In this document: piece after piece, positions 50,026 through 61,439 of the stretch
Layout: each line of letters starts with the position of its first letter
Numbering within the stretch: position 1 is the first letter of the stretch
NCBI RefSeq assembly: GCF_026343335.1
Contig: NZ_JAPELX010000001.1
Span: 6,820,001 to 6,884,000, forward strand
DNA from: Streptomyces sp. NBC_00078
GTDB taxonomy: Bacteria; Actinomycetota; Actinomycetes; Streptomycetales; Streptomycetaceae
DNA: 64,000 bases
Reading direction: 5' to 3'
Position numbers and translations under genes: made by a program
Notes under the pieces: model-generated
Told to the model about the DNA's origin: nothing
Database searches by the model: none
What the model saw: the letters and a program-made list of their open reading frames with translations, nothing else

Positions 50026-51567
50026 GTGTCGGCCAGCACATCCCGTACGCTCCCGCCGGAGATCGCCGAGTCCGTCTCTGTCATGGCTCTTATTGAGCGG
50101 GGAAAGGCTGAGGGGCAGATCGCCGGCGACGATGTGCGTCGGGCCTTCGAAGCTGACCAGATTCCGGCCACTCAGTGGAAGAACGTACTGCGCAGCCTCA
50201 ACCAGATCCTCGAGGAAGAGGGTGTGACGCTGATGGTCAGTGCCGCGGAGCCCAAGCGCACCCGAAAGAGCGTCGCAGCGAAGAGTCCGGCCAAGCGCAC
50301 CGCCACCAAGACGGTCGCGGCCAAGACGGTGACCGCCAAGAAGGCCACCGCCACCGCCGCCCCGGAGGCGCCGGCCGCCGGCGCGCCCGGCGCGCCCGTC
50401 GAGGACGACGCTCAGACGGCCGCTGCCAAGAAGACGGTCGCCAAGAAGGCGGCGGCCACGAAGAAGACCGTCGCCAAGAAGACGGCGGCCAAGAAGACCA
50501 CCTCCTCCAAGAAGGATGACGGTGAAGTCGTCGAGGAGGAGACGCTCGAGGACACCCCCAAGGGCGCCGACGAGCCCGAGGGCGCCGAGAGCGCGGGCTT
50601 CGTGCTCTCCGACGAGGACGAGGACGACGCGCCGGCCCAGCAGGTCGCCGCGGCGGGCGCCACGGCCGACCCGGTCAAGGACTACCTCAAGCAGATCGGC
50701 AAGGTCCCGCTGCTCAACGCCGAGCAGGAGGTCGAGCTCGCCAAGCGCATCGAGGCCGGTCTGTTCGCCGAGGACAAGCTGGCCAACGCCGACAAGCTCG
50801 CGCCGAAGCTCAAGCGCGAGCTGGAGATCATCGCTGAGGACGGCCGCCGCGCCAAGAATCACCTCCTGGAGGCCAACCTCCGACTGGTCGTCTCCCTGGC
50901 CAAGCGCTACACCGGCCGCGGCATGCTCTTCCTGGACCTCATCCAGGAGGGCAACCTCGGTCTGATCCGCGCGGTCGAGAAGTTCGACTACACCAAGGGC
51001 TACAAGTTCTCCACGTATGCGACCTGGTGGATCCGTCAGGCGATCACCCGCGCCATGGCCGACCAGGCGCGCACCATCCGTATCCCGGTGCACATGGTCG
51101 AGGTCATCAACAAGCTCGCCCGCGTGCAGCGCCAGATGCTCCAGGACCTGGGCCGTGAGCCCACCCCGGAGGAGCTGGCCAAGGAACTCGACATGACCCC
51201 GGAGAAGGTCATCGAGGTCCAGAAGTACGGCCGTGAGCCCATCTCCCTGCACACTCCGCTCGGCGAGGACGGCGACAGCGAGTTCGGTGACCTCATCGAG
51301 GACTCCGAGGCCGTCGTCCCGGCCGACGCGGTCAGCTTTACGCTGCTGCAGGAGCAGCTGCACTCCGTGCTGGACACCCTGTCCGAGCGCGAGGCGGGCG
51401 TCGTCTCGATGCGCTTCGGTCTCACCGACGGTCAGCCGAAGACCCTCGACGAGATCGGCAAGGTGTACGGCGTGACGCGTGAGCGCATCCGCCAGATCGA
51501 GTCGAAGACGATGTCGAAGCTGCGTCACCCGTCGCGTTCGCAGGTGCTGCGCGACTACCTCGACTAG
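50026..51567 (+). CDS. hrdB: Principal RNA polymerase sigma factor HrdB
   Basis: The 513-aa sigma-70 protein has an N-terminal region 1.1-like part, a Lys/Ala-rich linker (~75-165, repeated KKTVAKK/AAKKT units) and acidic stretch, region 1.2 (DPVKDYLKQIGKVPLLNAEQ), region 2 (GNLGLIRAVEKFDYTKGYKF, TWWIRQAITRAMADQ), region 3, and region 4.2 (GVTRERIRQIESKTMSKLRH). It directs housekeeping transcription. GTG 50026 with GAGGT upstream gives the known N-terminus (SASTSRTLPPEIAESVSVMA). Confidence 0.97.
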   Translation: MSASTSRTLPPEIAESVSVMALIERGKAEGQIAGDDVRRAFEADQIPATQWKNVLRSLNQILEEEGVTLMVSAAEPKRTRKSVAAKSPAKRTATKTVAAKTVTAKKATATAAPEAPAAGAPGAPVEDDAQTAAAKKTVAKKAAATKKTVAKKTAAKKTTSSKKDDGEVVEEETLEDTPKGADEPEGAESAGFVLSDEDEDDAPAQQVAAAGATADPVKDYLKQIGKVPLLNAEQEVELAKRIEAGLFAEDKLANADKLAPKLKRELEIIAEDGRRAKNHLLEANLRLVVSLAKRYTGRGMLFLDLIQEGNLGLIRAVEKFDYTKGYKFSTYATWWIRQAITRAMADQARTIRIPVHMVEVINKLARVQRQMLQDLGREPTPEELAKELDMTPEKVIEVQKYGREPISLHTPLGEDGDSEFGDLIEDSEAVVPADAVSFTLLQEQLHSVLDTLSEREAGVVSMRFGLTDGQPKTLDEIGKVYGVTRERIRQIESKTMSKLRHPSRSQVLRDYLD

Positions 51568-51587
51568 GTCGCCCTCGGACGACACCG

Positions 51588-51621
51588 AAGGCCCGGTTCC
51601 CCAGGTGGGGGACCGGGCCTT
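51588..51621 (+). terminator. Terminator of hrdB
   Basis: AAGGCCCGGTTCCCC (51588-51602) pairs with GGGGGACCGGGCCTT (51607-51621) with one G-T wobble and a four-base loop, 20 bases after the hrdB stop. Confidence 0.85.
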
Positions 51622-51701
51622 CTCGTGCTGTAGCGGGTGCGGGGTGCGGCGGACTGGATGACTCTGGGTCTCCCATGGTCCACCCGGAGTGAGGAGCCTG
51701 T

Positions 51702-52568
51702 ATGCGTCGTCCCTTTGTCCGTGCGCTGGCCCGGCCGCTGGTCCTTGCGGCTGCAGCCACCGCAATACCTTTGCTCTCCACTGCCTCTGTGGCCGCCGAC
51801 AGCGTGGTCATAGGCAGTTTCCCGATCGACGTGTCAGCGAGCCCGTGGACCGTGGCGCTGTCCAGTCGTGACCGGTTCGGAGGTACGCGTGCGGGGCAGT
51901 TCTGCGGCGGCGTGGCCATCGACCCCACGACTGTGCTCACCGCGGCCCACTGCATGAGCGAGGACGTCCTGGGCGCGCCGTCGAAGCGCGTCACCGACCT
52001 CAAGGTCATCGCCAACCGTACGGACCTTCTGTCGAAGGACGGCCAGGAGATCCCGGTACGCGATATCCGGGTGAATCCGGACTACGACAGCGTCAACAAC
52101 GCCGAGGACTTCGCCATGCTCACCCTCGCCGAACCGCTGCCGCGCAGCTCGGTCATCGGGATGGCGTCCTCCGACGATCCTGCCTACAAGCCCGGTACGA
52201 GCGCCGTGGTCACCGGATGGGGAGACCTCACGGGCGGCGGTGACTACGCGCGCAGTCTGCGGGCGACCCGCTTGCACGTGTTGCCCGACGCCAAGTGCGC
52301 GGAGGCGTATCCGGGCGGCGTCGACGGCACGTATCTCCCGAAGAGCATGCTGTGCGCCGGGGAGGCGGGAGGCGGCCATGACGCCTGCCAGGGGGACAGC
52401 GGCGGCCCCCTCGTCGCCCAGGGGAAACTGATCGGGCTCGTGTCCTGGGGCAGCGGCTGCGGTCGTGCGGGCAACCCCGGCGTCTACACGCGCGTGTCCG
52501 AGGCCGTACAGGCCCTGGGGCGGGGCGGTGGGGGGAGTACGCCTCGCGGGGGCGCTGACGCGGGCTGA
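51702..52568 (+). CDS. Secreted trypsin-like serine protease
   Basis: The 288-aa protein has a signal peptide (~1-32: basic start, LVLAAAATAIPLLSTASVAA) and an S1 protease domain with His83 (LTAAHC), Asp135 (NNAEDFAMLTL) and Ser233 (CQGDSGGPLV). The pocket Asp lies in GHDACQGDSGG, giving trypsin-like specificity for Arg/Lys. Six cysteines fit three disulfides. It keeps the place between hrdB and the DUF7455 gene. ATG 51702 has GAGGAG upstream. Confidence 0.92.
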   Translation: MRRPFVRALARPLVLAAAATAIPLLSTASVAADSVVIGSFPIDVSASPWTVALSSRDRFGGTRAGQFCGGVAIDPTTVLTAAHCMSEDVLGAPSKRVTDLKVIANRTDLLSKDGQEIPVRDIRVNPDYDSVNNAEDFAMLTLAEPLPRSSVIGMASSDDPAYKPGTSAVVTGWGDLTGGGDYARSLRATRLHVLPDAKCAEAYPGGVDGTYLPKSMLCAGEAGGGHDACQGDSGGPLVAQGKLIGLVSWGSGCGRAGNPGVYTRVSEAVQALGRGGGGSTPRGGADAG

Positions 52569-52588
52569 GCGGCCTTTCGGGTACGAGT

Positions 52589-52630
52589 ACGGGCGGTGCG
52601 GTCCCTGAGAACAGGGGCCGCACCGCCCGT
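52589..52630. terminator. Bidirectional terminator between trypsin and DUF7455 genes
   Basis: Arms 52589-52607 and 52612-52630 pair over 19 bases with one wobble and a four-base loop. Confidence 0.85.
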
Positions 52631-52672
52631 AACCGGCCTGTGCCGGAGCTGGCTCGTCGGGTGTGCGAGGTA

Positions 52673-52903
52673 TCAGCGCTCTTCTTCGGACGTGCTTGCG
52701 GGAACGGTCGTCAGTCGCTCCGTCTCGTCCTGTATCTCAGCGGCGATCTTCTTGAGTTCCGGCTCGAACTTGCGGCCGTGGTGGGCGCAGAAGAGCAGTT
52801 CTCCGCCGCTGAGCAGCACAACGCGCACGTAGGCCTGTGCACCGCAGCGGTCGCAGCGATCGGCGGCCGTCAGTGGGCTCGCGGGGGTCAGAACAGTAGT
52901 CAC
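52673..52903 (-). CDS. DUF7455 small zinc-ribbon-like protein
   Basis: The 76-aa protein contains CDRCGAQAYVRVVLLSGGEL then LFCAHHGRKFEPELKKIA, a Cys-Cys ... Cys-His-His pattern typical of a small metal-binding domain conserved next to hrdB in actinobacteria. The annotation DUF7455 is from memory; the function is unknown to me. It is divergent from parE. Confidence 0.85.
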   Translation of the reverse strand: MTTVLTPASPLTAADRCDRCGAQAYVRVVLLSGGELLFCAHHGRKFEPELKKIAAEIQDETERLTTVPASTSEEER

Positions 52904-53345
52904 GTCGCCTCTTCTCTAGCTCGACGAGCTGTCGTACCAGGGTCAACATCCAACCAGCCCCAAAACGTTCCCGCCCGGGGCTTTTCCTCGAAAAAATCTC
53001 TCGAGGCCGGCTGTCTGCTGCCGGTTGGCGGCGAATGTGCCGTATTGCGTGTCTTTGTGTCTTACGGGTTCGCGCAGTCTGTCAACGTCAGGTCCTCCCG
53101 GCTGGCTTGCCGGTTGTTCATGAGGACGTGCCCGGAGCCTAAATGGTTCATGCCTGGAAGGGAACGTGATATGTACTTCACTCCATCGAGGGATCGAACA
53201 AGTATACGACCCTGGTCTACTCTTAACTTCACACGAGGGTGGCGTTACAACCGCTCTACCAGGCCTCGGTACCCTCTTGACGGCAACCGAAGCCGAGCCC
53301 TTACCCACAAGGGCGCCACCTGAAATTCAGCGAGGAGCGAACCGC
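52904..53345. other. Long divergent region between the DUF7455 gene and parE
   Basis: About 440 bases without a supported gene; the open frame before parE is too unlike relatives to count as its N-terminus. It is AT-richer than average around 52960-53000 and 53165-53240. TCGAAC-N4-ATACGA near 53192 is a partial match to the actinobacterial LexA palindrome (TCGAAC-N4-GTTCGA), too weak to call. Confidence 0.4.
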
Positions 53346-55466
<2,121 letters not shown>

Positions 55467-55935
55467 CCGCTGCGCTCGGCCTGGTGGGGGAGGGCCGGGC
55501 GGGGCGAGGATGGCGGGCTGGGCATGGGCGGAGTTCGGCTGGCTTGACCCCGAGATGTAGCGCTCGCTCGACGGGCCCTGGCTCGGGCGGGCGGCCTTGG
55601 TTGGGCCAGGTGTCCGGCCAGGGCCTCGGGGGTCTCATGCCAGGCCCGGCTTGGGGCGAAGGAGCCGGCAGCCTGGCGTGGGCTGGGCTGGGCGCTGAGC
55701 TCAGCGGAGGGCTTGCCGGATGCCCGATGCCGTGTGCCGGGTGACGGGCAGGTTGGCGGCCGGGGCGGGGCCCGGGGCCAGCGGGTGGGCTCCACCCGTG
55801 GGTGGGTGCCTCGGCGGGTTGCGGATCCACCCACGATCCACCCCGGCTCCGATCTGCTGACCTGCGAATCTCCGTAGCGTCGAAGGCGTCGACAGCACTC
55901 GCTGCCGATCCCTCTCTTCGCTCACGGAGGCTCTG
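55467..55935. other. G-rich intergenic stretch after parE
   Basis: The stretch is low in sequence complexity, with many GGGC/GGCT runs around 55500-55760, and has no supported gene. Its right end holds the promoter of the DUF1453 gene. Confidence 0.5.
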
Positions 55936-56460
55936 ATGTCCGGGCTCGTCAACGGGCTGGCGATCGCGGCTGTCGTCGTCGTGGTCGTCGTACGACAGTT
56001 CCGCGCCCAGCAGATCGGCACCGGCCGGCGCTGGTGGCTCCTGCCCGCGATCCTTGCGGTCGTGGCGCTGCGCGAGCCCGGCATCGTCGACGTCCACCAC
56101 CGCGCGGCGTCGATCGCCCTGCTCGGCACCGAACTGCTCATCGGTCTTGCCACAGGGGCCGCCTGGGCCTGGACGACCCGAATATGGGCCGAGCCGGACG
56201 GCACCGTGTGGAGCAAGAGCACCAAGGCGAGCGTGACCGTCTGGATCGTCGGCATCGCCCTGCGCGTCGGCCTCTTCGCTCTGGGCGCTGCCGTCGGCGT
56301 GCACCAGGACAGCTCCGCCCTGCTCATCGCCCTCGCGGCCACACTCCTGGTCCGCTCCGGCATCCTGGTCTGGCGGGCACAGTCGGCCGCTCCCGCGACG
56401 GGTGCGACCGCGGCGTACGGTGACCCCATGGCCCGCCCTGCGCGGAAGGAGCGCGTGTGA
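55936..56460 (+). CDS. DUF1453 (CcdC-like) membrane protein
   Basis: The 174-aa protein has about four hydrophobic segments: GLAIAAVVVVVVV at the start, WWLLPAILAVVAL, IALLGTELLIGLATGAAWAW, and VTVWIVGIALRVGLFALGAAVGV. This matches the DUF1453 family. Its stop overlaps the GTG of the sensor kinase gene (GTGA), so it is probably part of the same signalling operon, perhaps as an accessory sensor. Function unknown. Confidence 0.78.
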   Translation: MSGLVNGLAIAAVVVVVVVRQFRAQQIGTGRRWWLLPAILAVVALREPGIVDVHHRAASIALLGTELLIGLATGAAWAWTTRIWAEPDGTVWSKSTKASVTVWIVGIALRVGLFALGAAVGVHQDSSALLIALAATLLVRSGILVWRAQSAAPATGATAAYGDPMARPARKERV

Positions 56461-57608
56461 CGCGGAACGCGTGGATGCGCTGGCCCTCGCGGGAGGCGCT
56501 CGGCCGGGAAGGACTCACCCGGCCCCGGCGCCTGCTCGCCCGGGCCGTGCGGCTGCTGGTCCTCGGCGTGCTGCTCGGGGGAGTCTTCAGTAGCGATCAT
56601 GTGCACGGCTGGAAGGCGGTCGTGGGCGGCGGCGTGGTGCTGGTGGCGGCATTCCTTGCCTGGGCTTTCTTCCGCTTCACGTTTCGGCACCGGCTGTGGC
56701 CCTCTCTGGGGTCGCTCGCACTGTTGCAGGGCATCGCGATGCTGGCCCAGTCCTCGGACTTCCGGGTTCCTGCACTCGTCATTTGGTGCGGGTGCGCGGT
56801 TGCCTCGTTGGAGCGGCTGCCCCTGGCGGCCGGTCTGCCCGCTGCCGGGGTGGCCCTCGGCCTGTACGGGGTTGTCAACAACGACAATCTGCTGACGACC
56901 GCCATCACCGGTGTAGGTCTCGCTCTCGCGGGCTACACCCTGCGCCTCGACGCCGAGGCGCAGGGCAACGCCCAGCGATTGCTCACCCAGGAGAGGGCCG
57001 CCCGGGCTGCAGAAGCGGAGTCGGCGGCGCTCGCGGAGCGGGCCCGGATCGCGCGAGAGATCCACGACGTGCTGGCACACAGCCTCTCCGCGCAGCTCGT
57101 GCACCTGGAGGCGGCCCGGCTGCTGATCGAGCGGGGCGCCGGCCGGGAGCAGATCCTGGAGCGCGTGGTGGCGGCTCGGGGCATGGCGCGCGACGGTCTC
57201 GACGAGACGCGGCACGCCCTGTCCGCGCTGCGTGGCGAGCTCACTCCGCTGGAGGACTTCCTCGCGCAGCTCGTCGGTGCGACGGCGGGAGCCGAGGTCA
57301 CCATTACGGGTGAGCGCACGCAGCTGCCGGCCGAGGCGTCGCAGGCCGTACGCAGGGTCGCTCAGGAAGCCCTGACCAACGTCCGCAAGCATGCGCCCGG
57401 GGCCAAGGTGCAGCTGCGGCTGGACTACAGCGACCAGCAAGTGACGCTGGATGTACGTGACTCCGGAGGTTCACCGGGCGAACTCGCCGGGGCGGGTGCC
57501 GGGTACGGTCTGCTGGGCATGCGCGAGCGCGCCGAGCTGCTGGGCGGCTCGCTGGAGGCGGGGCCGGACGAGGAGGGGTTCGTGGTGACGCTGAAGGTGC
57601 CCGTATGA
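56457..57608 (+). CDS. Sensor histidine kinase (NarL/DesK-type)
   Basis: The 383-aa protein has about five or six membrane helices in the first 165 residues, a coiled-coil stretch rich in Ala/Glu/Arg, then the HisKA_3 dimer/phospho-acceptor motif (ARIAREIHDVLAHSLSAQLV; His near 202). An ATPase domain follows, with AQEALTNVRKHAPGAK and GYGLLGMRERAELLGG. It pairs with the response regulator that follows (TGA overlapping ATG). The signal is unknown. Confidence 0.93.
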   Translation: MTRNAWMRWPSREALGREGLTRPRRLLARAVRLLVLGVLLGGVFSSDHVHGWKAVVGGGVVLVAAFLAWAFFRFTFRHRLWPSLGSLALLQGIAMLAQSSDFRVPALVIWCGCAVASLERLPLAAGLPAAGVALGLYGVVNNDNLLTTAITGVGLALAGYTLRLDAEAQGNAQRLLTQERAARAAEAESAALAERARIAREIHDVLAHSLSAQLVHLEAARLLIERGAGREQILERVVAARGMARDGLDETRHALSALRGELTPLEDFLAQLVGATAGAEVTITGERTQLPAEASQAVRRVAQEALTNVRKHAPGAKVQLRLDYSDQQVTLDVRDSGGSPGELAGAGAGYGLLGMRERAELLGGSLEAGPDEEGFVVTLKVPV

Positions 57609-58288
57609 CGGAAGAGGCGGAGAAGCGGCCCGCGCGTGTGGTCGTCGCGGACGACCAGACCGTCGTGCGTGAGGGCATCGTGATGCTGTTGGGCCTGCTG
57701 CCCGGGATCGAGGTGGTCGGCGCCGCGGGCGACGGGAACGAGGCGGTGCAGCTCGTCGCCGAGCTCGCCCCTGACGTGGTGCTGATGGACCTGCGCATGC
57801 CCCGCTGCGACGGTGTGGAAGCGACCCGGCGCATTCGTGCTGAGCACCCCGGGACGCAGGTCGTGGTGCTCACTACGTACGCGGACGACGAGTCCTTGTT
57901 CCCGGCGTTGCGGGCCGGAGCACGGGGATATCTCACCAAGGACGCGGGAGGGGACGAGATCGTACGGGCCGTGCAGAGTGTGCTGTCCGGGGACGCGGGG
58001 CTGTCGCCCAGCATCCAACGGCGGTTGCTGGAGCGGCTGTCCGATCCGGAGCCGCCGCCGGCGACCATCACCGAGGCGCCGGACGGCCTGACAGCGCGGG
58101 AGACGGAGGTGCTGCTGCTGATCGCCGAAGGCCTCAGTAACCAGGAGATCGCGCGGAAGCTGCATGTCTCCACCGCGACCGTGAAGACCCACATCAACAA
58201 CCTCTTCGCCAAGACGGGGCTCAAGGACCGCGCCCAGGCGGTGCGTTACGCGTATGCGAAGGGGCTTGCGCGGCCGCCGGTGAGGTGA
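57605..58288 (+). CDS. LuxR/NarL-family response regulator
   Basis: The 227-aa protein has a receiver domain (VVVADDQTVVREGI; phospho-acceptor Asp62 in VLMDLRMP; Lys in YLTKDAGG) and a C-terminal LuxR helix-turn-helix (LTARETEVLLLIAEGLSNQE, STATVKTHINNLFAKTGL). It overlaps the kinase gene by four bases and is its partner. The order DUF1453 - kinase - regulator - DUF485 - symporter suggests a link to uptake, though the two sets need not be one operon. Confidence 0.94.
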   Translation: MTEEAEKRPARVVVADDQTVVREGIVMLLGLLPGIEVVGAAGDGNEAVQLVAELAPDVVLMDLRMPRCDGVEATRRIRAEHPGTQVVVLTTYADDESLFPALRAGARGYLTKDAGGDEIVRAVQSVLSGDAGLSPSIQRRLLERLSDPEPPPATITEAPDGLTARETEVLLLIAEGLSNQEIARKLHVSTATVKTHINNLFAKTGLKDRAQAVRYAYAKGLARPPVR

Positions 58289-58357
58289 GTCACCTGATGG
58301 GGTGAAGAGCGCGGAGAAGGAGAGTCGGGGATCTTCCCGTTCTGTCCATCCTTGGGC

Positions 58358-58924
58358 ATGCAGTCAAGCAATGGCCGTCCTCGCGGAGGCGGGGGTGGCG
58401 GCGATGGTTCGGCCGAGCCCCGCGAGGACCATGAAACGTCCTTCGACGAGGCACCCGGGGGTGTGAGGTACGACGATCCCTGGTACGACGCACTCGCCTC
58501 CGGATGGGGCGAGTTGGACGGCCTCGGGGGACAGGTACCGGTGCCCGATGCCGGTTCTGAGCGGCTGGCGGGCGAGGACGGGGCAGCGGTTGCGTCCGAG
58601 GTCTATCTCGAGGTGCAGCGCAGCGCGGCGTTCCAGGAAGTGCGCAGCCGTTACCGCCGGTTCGTGGTGCCGGGAGTCGTAGTCTTCTTCGTCTGGTACC
58701 TGGGGTACGTGGTGACCGCCACCAGCGCACCCGGGCTGATGGCGTATCCCGTGGCGGGCGCCGTGAACGTGGCGATGCTCGCGGGGCTCGGGCAGTTCCT
58801 CACGACGTTCCTGTTCGCATGGGCGTATGCCCGGCATGCGCGGCTGCGCAGGGACCGCGCCGCGCTCGAACTGCGCTGGGACACGCAGGAACTGACGCGT
58901 GGGGCACGAGGTGGTGTGTTGTGA
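58358..58924 (+). CDS. DUF485 membrane protein
   Basis: The 188-aa protein has ~85 hydrophilic residues (Gly-rich start), then a DUF485 domain: EVQRSAAFQEVRSRYRRFVV, VVVFFVWYLGYVVTA, and a second helix GLGQFLTTFLFAWAYARHAR. DUF485 proteins (YjcH type) accompany acetate/solute:sodium symporters, and the symporter gene starts within its last codons here. It is an accessory subunit or stability factor. ATG 58358 is chosen over TTG 58352. Confidence 0.88.
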   Translation: MQSSNGRPRGGGGGGDGSAEPREDHETSFDEAPGGVRYDDPWYDALASGWGELDGLGGQVPVPDAGSERLAGEDGAAVASEVYLEVQRSAAFQEVRSRYRRFVVPGVVVFFVWYLGYVVTATSAPGLMAYPVAGAVNVAMLAGLGQFLTTFLFAWAYARHARLRRDRAALELRWDTQELTRGARGGVL

Positions 58925-60513
58925 CGGGCAACCATCAGACGCTGGCGCTGTTTCTGTTCAGCGCGTTCGTGGCCGTCACTTTGGCGATCACGACGTGGGT
59001 GAGCCGCAACCGGCATGGTTCGGCGGAGGAGTTCTACGCGGGCGGACGTCTCTTCTCGCCCATGGAGAATGGTTTTGCCATCGCCGGCGACTACATGTCG
59101 GCTGCCTCCTTCCTGGGCGTCACCGGGCTCATCGCGCTCTTCGGATACGACGGGCTGCTGTATCTGGTCGGCTTCTTTGTCGCCTGGTTGCTGGTGCTCT
59201 TCCTCGTCGCCGAACTGGTGCGCAACTGCGGGCGGTTCACGCTGGCCGACGTGGTCGCGGCGCGGATGAGCGAGCGACCCGTTCGGATCGCGGCGGGAAC
59301 TTCATCGGTCATCGTGTCCGTTCTGTATCTGGTGGCGCAGATGGTGGGCGCGGGGAGCCTGGTCGCTCTGCTGCTCGGGGGGACGAGCGGGCCCGCACGA
59401 GCCTGGACCGTCATCGGCGTCGGTGCGCTCATGGTCATCTATGTGTCGTTGGGAGGGATGCGGGCCACCACCTGGATCCAGATCGTCAAGGCGGTTCTCC
59501 TGCTCGCCGGTACGGTGGCGCTGACCGTGCTCGTCCTGCTCCGGTTCCACGGCGACTTCGACAGGCTGCTGCTGACGGCGGCCGAGCGCAGTGGTCACGG
59601 CGACGCGTTCCTGGCACCGGGACTCAAGTACGGCGGAGGATGGACCGCCCGCTTCGACTTCATCAGCCTCGGGCTCGCCCTGGTGCTGGGCACGGCGGGG
59701 CTGCCGCACATCCTGTCCCGGTTCTACACGGTGCCCACGGCCCGGGCCGCCCGCCGCTCGGTACTCTGGTCGATCGGGCTCATCGGCGGCTTCTACCTGA
59801 TGACGATCGTCCTCGGCTTCGGCGCGGCCGCGATCGTGGGTCCGGAGGCGGTACGCGGGTCGAGCGCGGCCGGGAACACGGCGGTTCCGCTCCTGGCGCT
59901 CAACCTGGGCGGCGGAGCGGGTTCCACAGGAGGAACGGTTCTCTTTGCGATCGTCGCCGCCGTGGCCTTCGCCACCATCCTCGCGGTGGTCGCCGGAATC
60001 ACGCTCGCCTCCTCGGCGTCCGTGGCCCACGACCTGTATGCGTCGCTTCGGCGCAGTCACGCCAAGCCGCACAGCGAGGTGGCCGTGGCGCGGATCGCCT
60101 CGGTCGGGATCGGCGTGGTCGCGATCGCCCTCGGCCTGCTGGCCCGTGACCTGAACGTCGCCTTCCTGGTGGGCCTCGCCTTCGCAGTCGCCGCGTCCGC
60201 GAATCTCCCGGTCCTGCTGTACTCGCTGTTCTGGCGCAACTTCACCACCCGCGGCGCCGTGTGGGCGGTATACGGCGGGCTGATCCCCGCCCTGGGCCTT
60301 GTCGTTCTGTCGCCGGTGGTCTCGGGCGGTCCGGAATCGCTGTTCCCGGGCGTCGACTTCCAGTATTTCCCGCTTCAGAACCCCGGCCTCGTGTCGATCC
60401 CGATGGGCTTCCTCGCCGGTTGGCTCGGTACGGTCACCTCCGCCGAGATCCCGGACGAGGCCAAGCACGCGGAGACCGAGGTGCGGGCGCTGACGGGGGC
60501 GGGAGCGGTGTAG
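58921..60513 (+). CDS. Sodium:solute symporter (ActP/acetate-type)
   Basis: The 530-aa membrane protein has about 13 helices and the solute:sodium symporter family marks: EEFYAGGRLFSPMENGFAIA near residues 36-55, GDYMSAASFLGVTGLIAL, and GTAGLPHILSRFYTVPTARA near 260. It resembles ActP-type cation/acetate symporters that take up acetate and other short carboxylates. GTG 58921 overlaps the DUF485 stop. The downstream CitB-type response regulator, convergent to it, may sense a related carboxylate. Confidence 0.92.
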   Translation: MTGNHQTLALFLFSAFVAVTLAITTWVSRNRHGSAEEFYAGGRLFSPMENGFAIAGDYMSAASFLGVTGLIALFGYDGLLYLVGFFVAWLLVLFLVAELVRNCGRFTLADVVAARMSERPVRIAAGTSSVIVSVLYLVAQMVGAGSLVALLLGGTSGPARAWTVIGVGALMVIYVSLGGMRATTWIQIVKAVLLLAGTVALTVLVLLRFHGDFDRLLLTAAERSGHGDAFLAPGLKYGGGWTARFDFISLGLALVLGTAGLPHILSRFYTVPTARAARRSVLWSIGLIGGFYLMTIVLGFGAAAIVGPEAVRGSSAAGNTAVPLLALNLGGGAGSTGGTVLFAIVAAVAFATILAVVAGITLASSASVAHDLYASLRRSHAKPHSEVAVARIASVGIGVVAIALGLLARDLNVAFLVGLAFAVAASANLPVLLYSLFWRNFTTRGAVWAVYGGLIPALGLVVLSPVVSGGPESLFPGVDFQYFPLQNPGLVSIPMGFLAGWLGTVTSAEIPDEAKHAETEVRALTGAGAV

Positions 60514-60586
60514 GGACTGCCACCCTCGTCGTCGTACGGCACAACGGGCTGCCGGCGAGCGACGGGGCGGGCCAAGGAACTTCGGG

Positions 60587-61279
60587 CTATGGGGCCACCC
60601 ATGCGTAGAGGTGTTCCGGGCGGCCCGTGTCGCCGTATTTCAGGGTGAGGCGGAGGCGGCCGGCCTGTTCGAGGTTGCGGAGGTAGCGCTGGGCGGTGGA
60701 GCGGCTCAGGCCGGTCTCGGTGGCGACCTCGTGGGCGGAGAGCGGGTGGTCGGCGTGGTGCAGCACGCGGCAGATGAGGTCGCTTGTCGGCTCCGAGTGG
60801 CCGCTGGGCAGGCTCGGTGACGACGTGGCCGGGGTGGTGCGCAGCGCGCCGAAGATCCGGTCCACCTGGTCCTGGCCGGCGATGCCGCGGCCGCCGACCC
60901 GATCGACGGTGCGGCGCAGAGCGGCGTACGAGTCGAGGCGGGTGCGCAGGGCGGCGAAGGTGAACGGCTTGACCAGATAGTGCAGCGCTCCGAGGCGCAT
61001 CGCGGCCTGCACGGTTGTCACATCGCTGGCCGCGGTGATCATGATGACGTCCGTGCCGTGGCCCTGCTCCCGCATGCGGTGGACGAGATCCAGGCCCGTC
61101 TGGTCGGGCAGGTAGTGGTCGAGCAGGACCAGGTCGATGGACCCGCGCTGCACGCTGGCGAGTGCCTGGGCAGCGCTGTGTGCGCGGGCGGCGACCCGGA
61201 ACCCGGGAACCTTTCCCACGTACTTGGCGTTTATCTCGGCGACGCGGAAGTCGTCGTCCACGACCAGGACGTCAATCAT
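60587..61279 (-). CDS. CitB/DctR-family response regulator
   Basis: The 230-aa protein has a receiver domain (VLVVDDDFRVAEINAKYV; Asp54 in LVLLDHYLPDQTGL; Lys in YLVKPFTFAAL) and a C-terminal winged-helix part (SAHEVATETGLSRSTAQRYL) typical of CitB/DcuR regulators. Regulators of this type work with CitA/DcuS kinases that sense citrate or C4-dicarboxylates, but no such kinase gene is next to it. ATG 61279 has AAAGAGG upstream. It is convergent with the symporter and divergent from the ABC importer; either may be a target. Confidence 0.9.
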   Translation of the reverse strand: MIDVLVVDDDFRVAEINAKYVGKVPGFRVAARAHSAAQALASVQRGSIDLVLLDHYLPDQTGLDLVHRMREQGHGTDVIMITAASDVTTVQAAMRLGALHYLVKPFTFAALRTRLDSYAALRRTVDRVGGRGIAGQDQVDRIFGALRTTPATSSPSLPSGHSEPTSDLICRVLHHADHPLSAHEVATETGLSRSTAQRYLRNLEQAGRLRLTLKYGDTGRPEHLYAWVAP

Positions 61280-61439
61280 CGGGCCTCTTTCTGTCAAGGC
61301 CAGGCGGGCCTCAGGCCCGTGTTCGGCTCCGCAGTTGTAGCGCGCGCAAAACGAGCACAACAGGCTGTTGCAAGCAAAAGAACGGCATGCGCTCACAAGG
61401 CTGCTGCTGTGCCCCGGGCCACACCTACCGTTCCCGGCC

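Noticed and set aside
53185..53215. LexA-like site upstream of parE
   Set aside because: Only the left half (TCGAAC) matches; the right half ATACGA differs at two of six positions and no other SOS feature is present.
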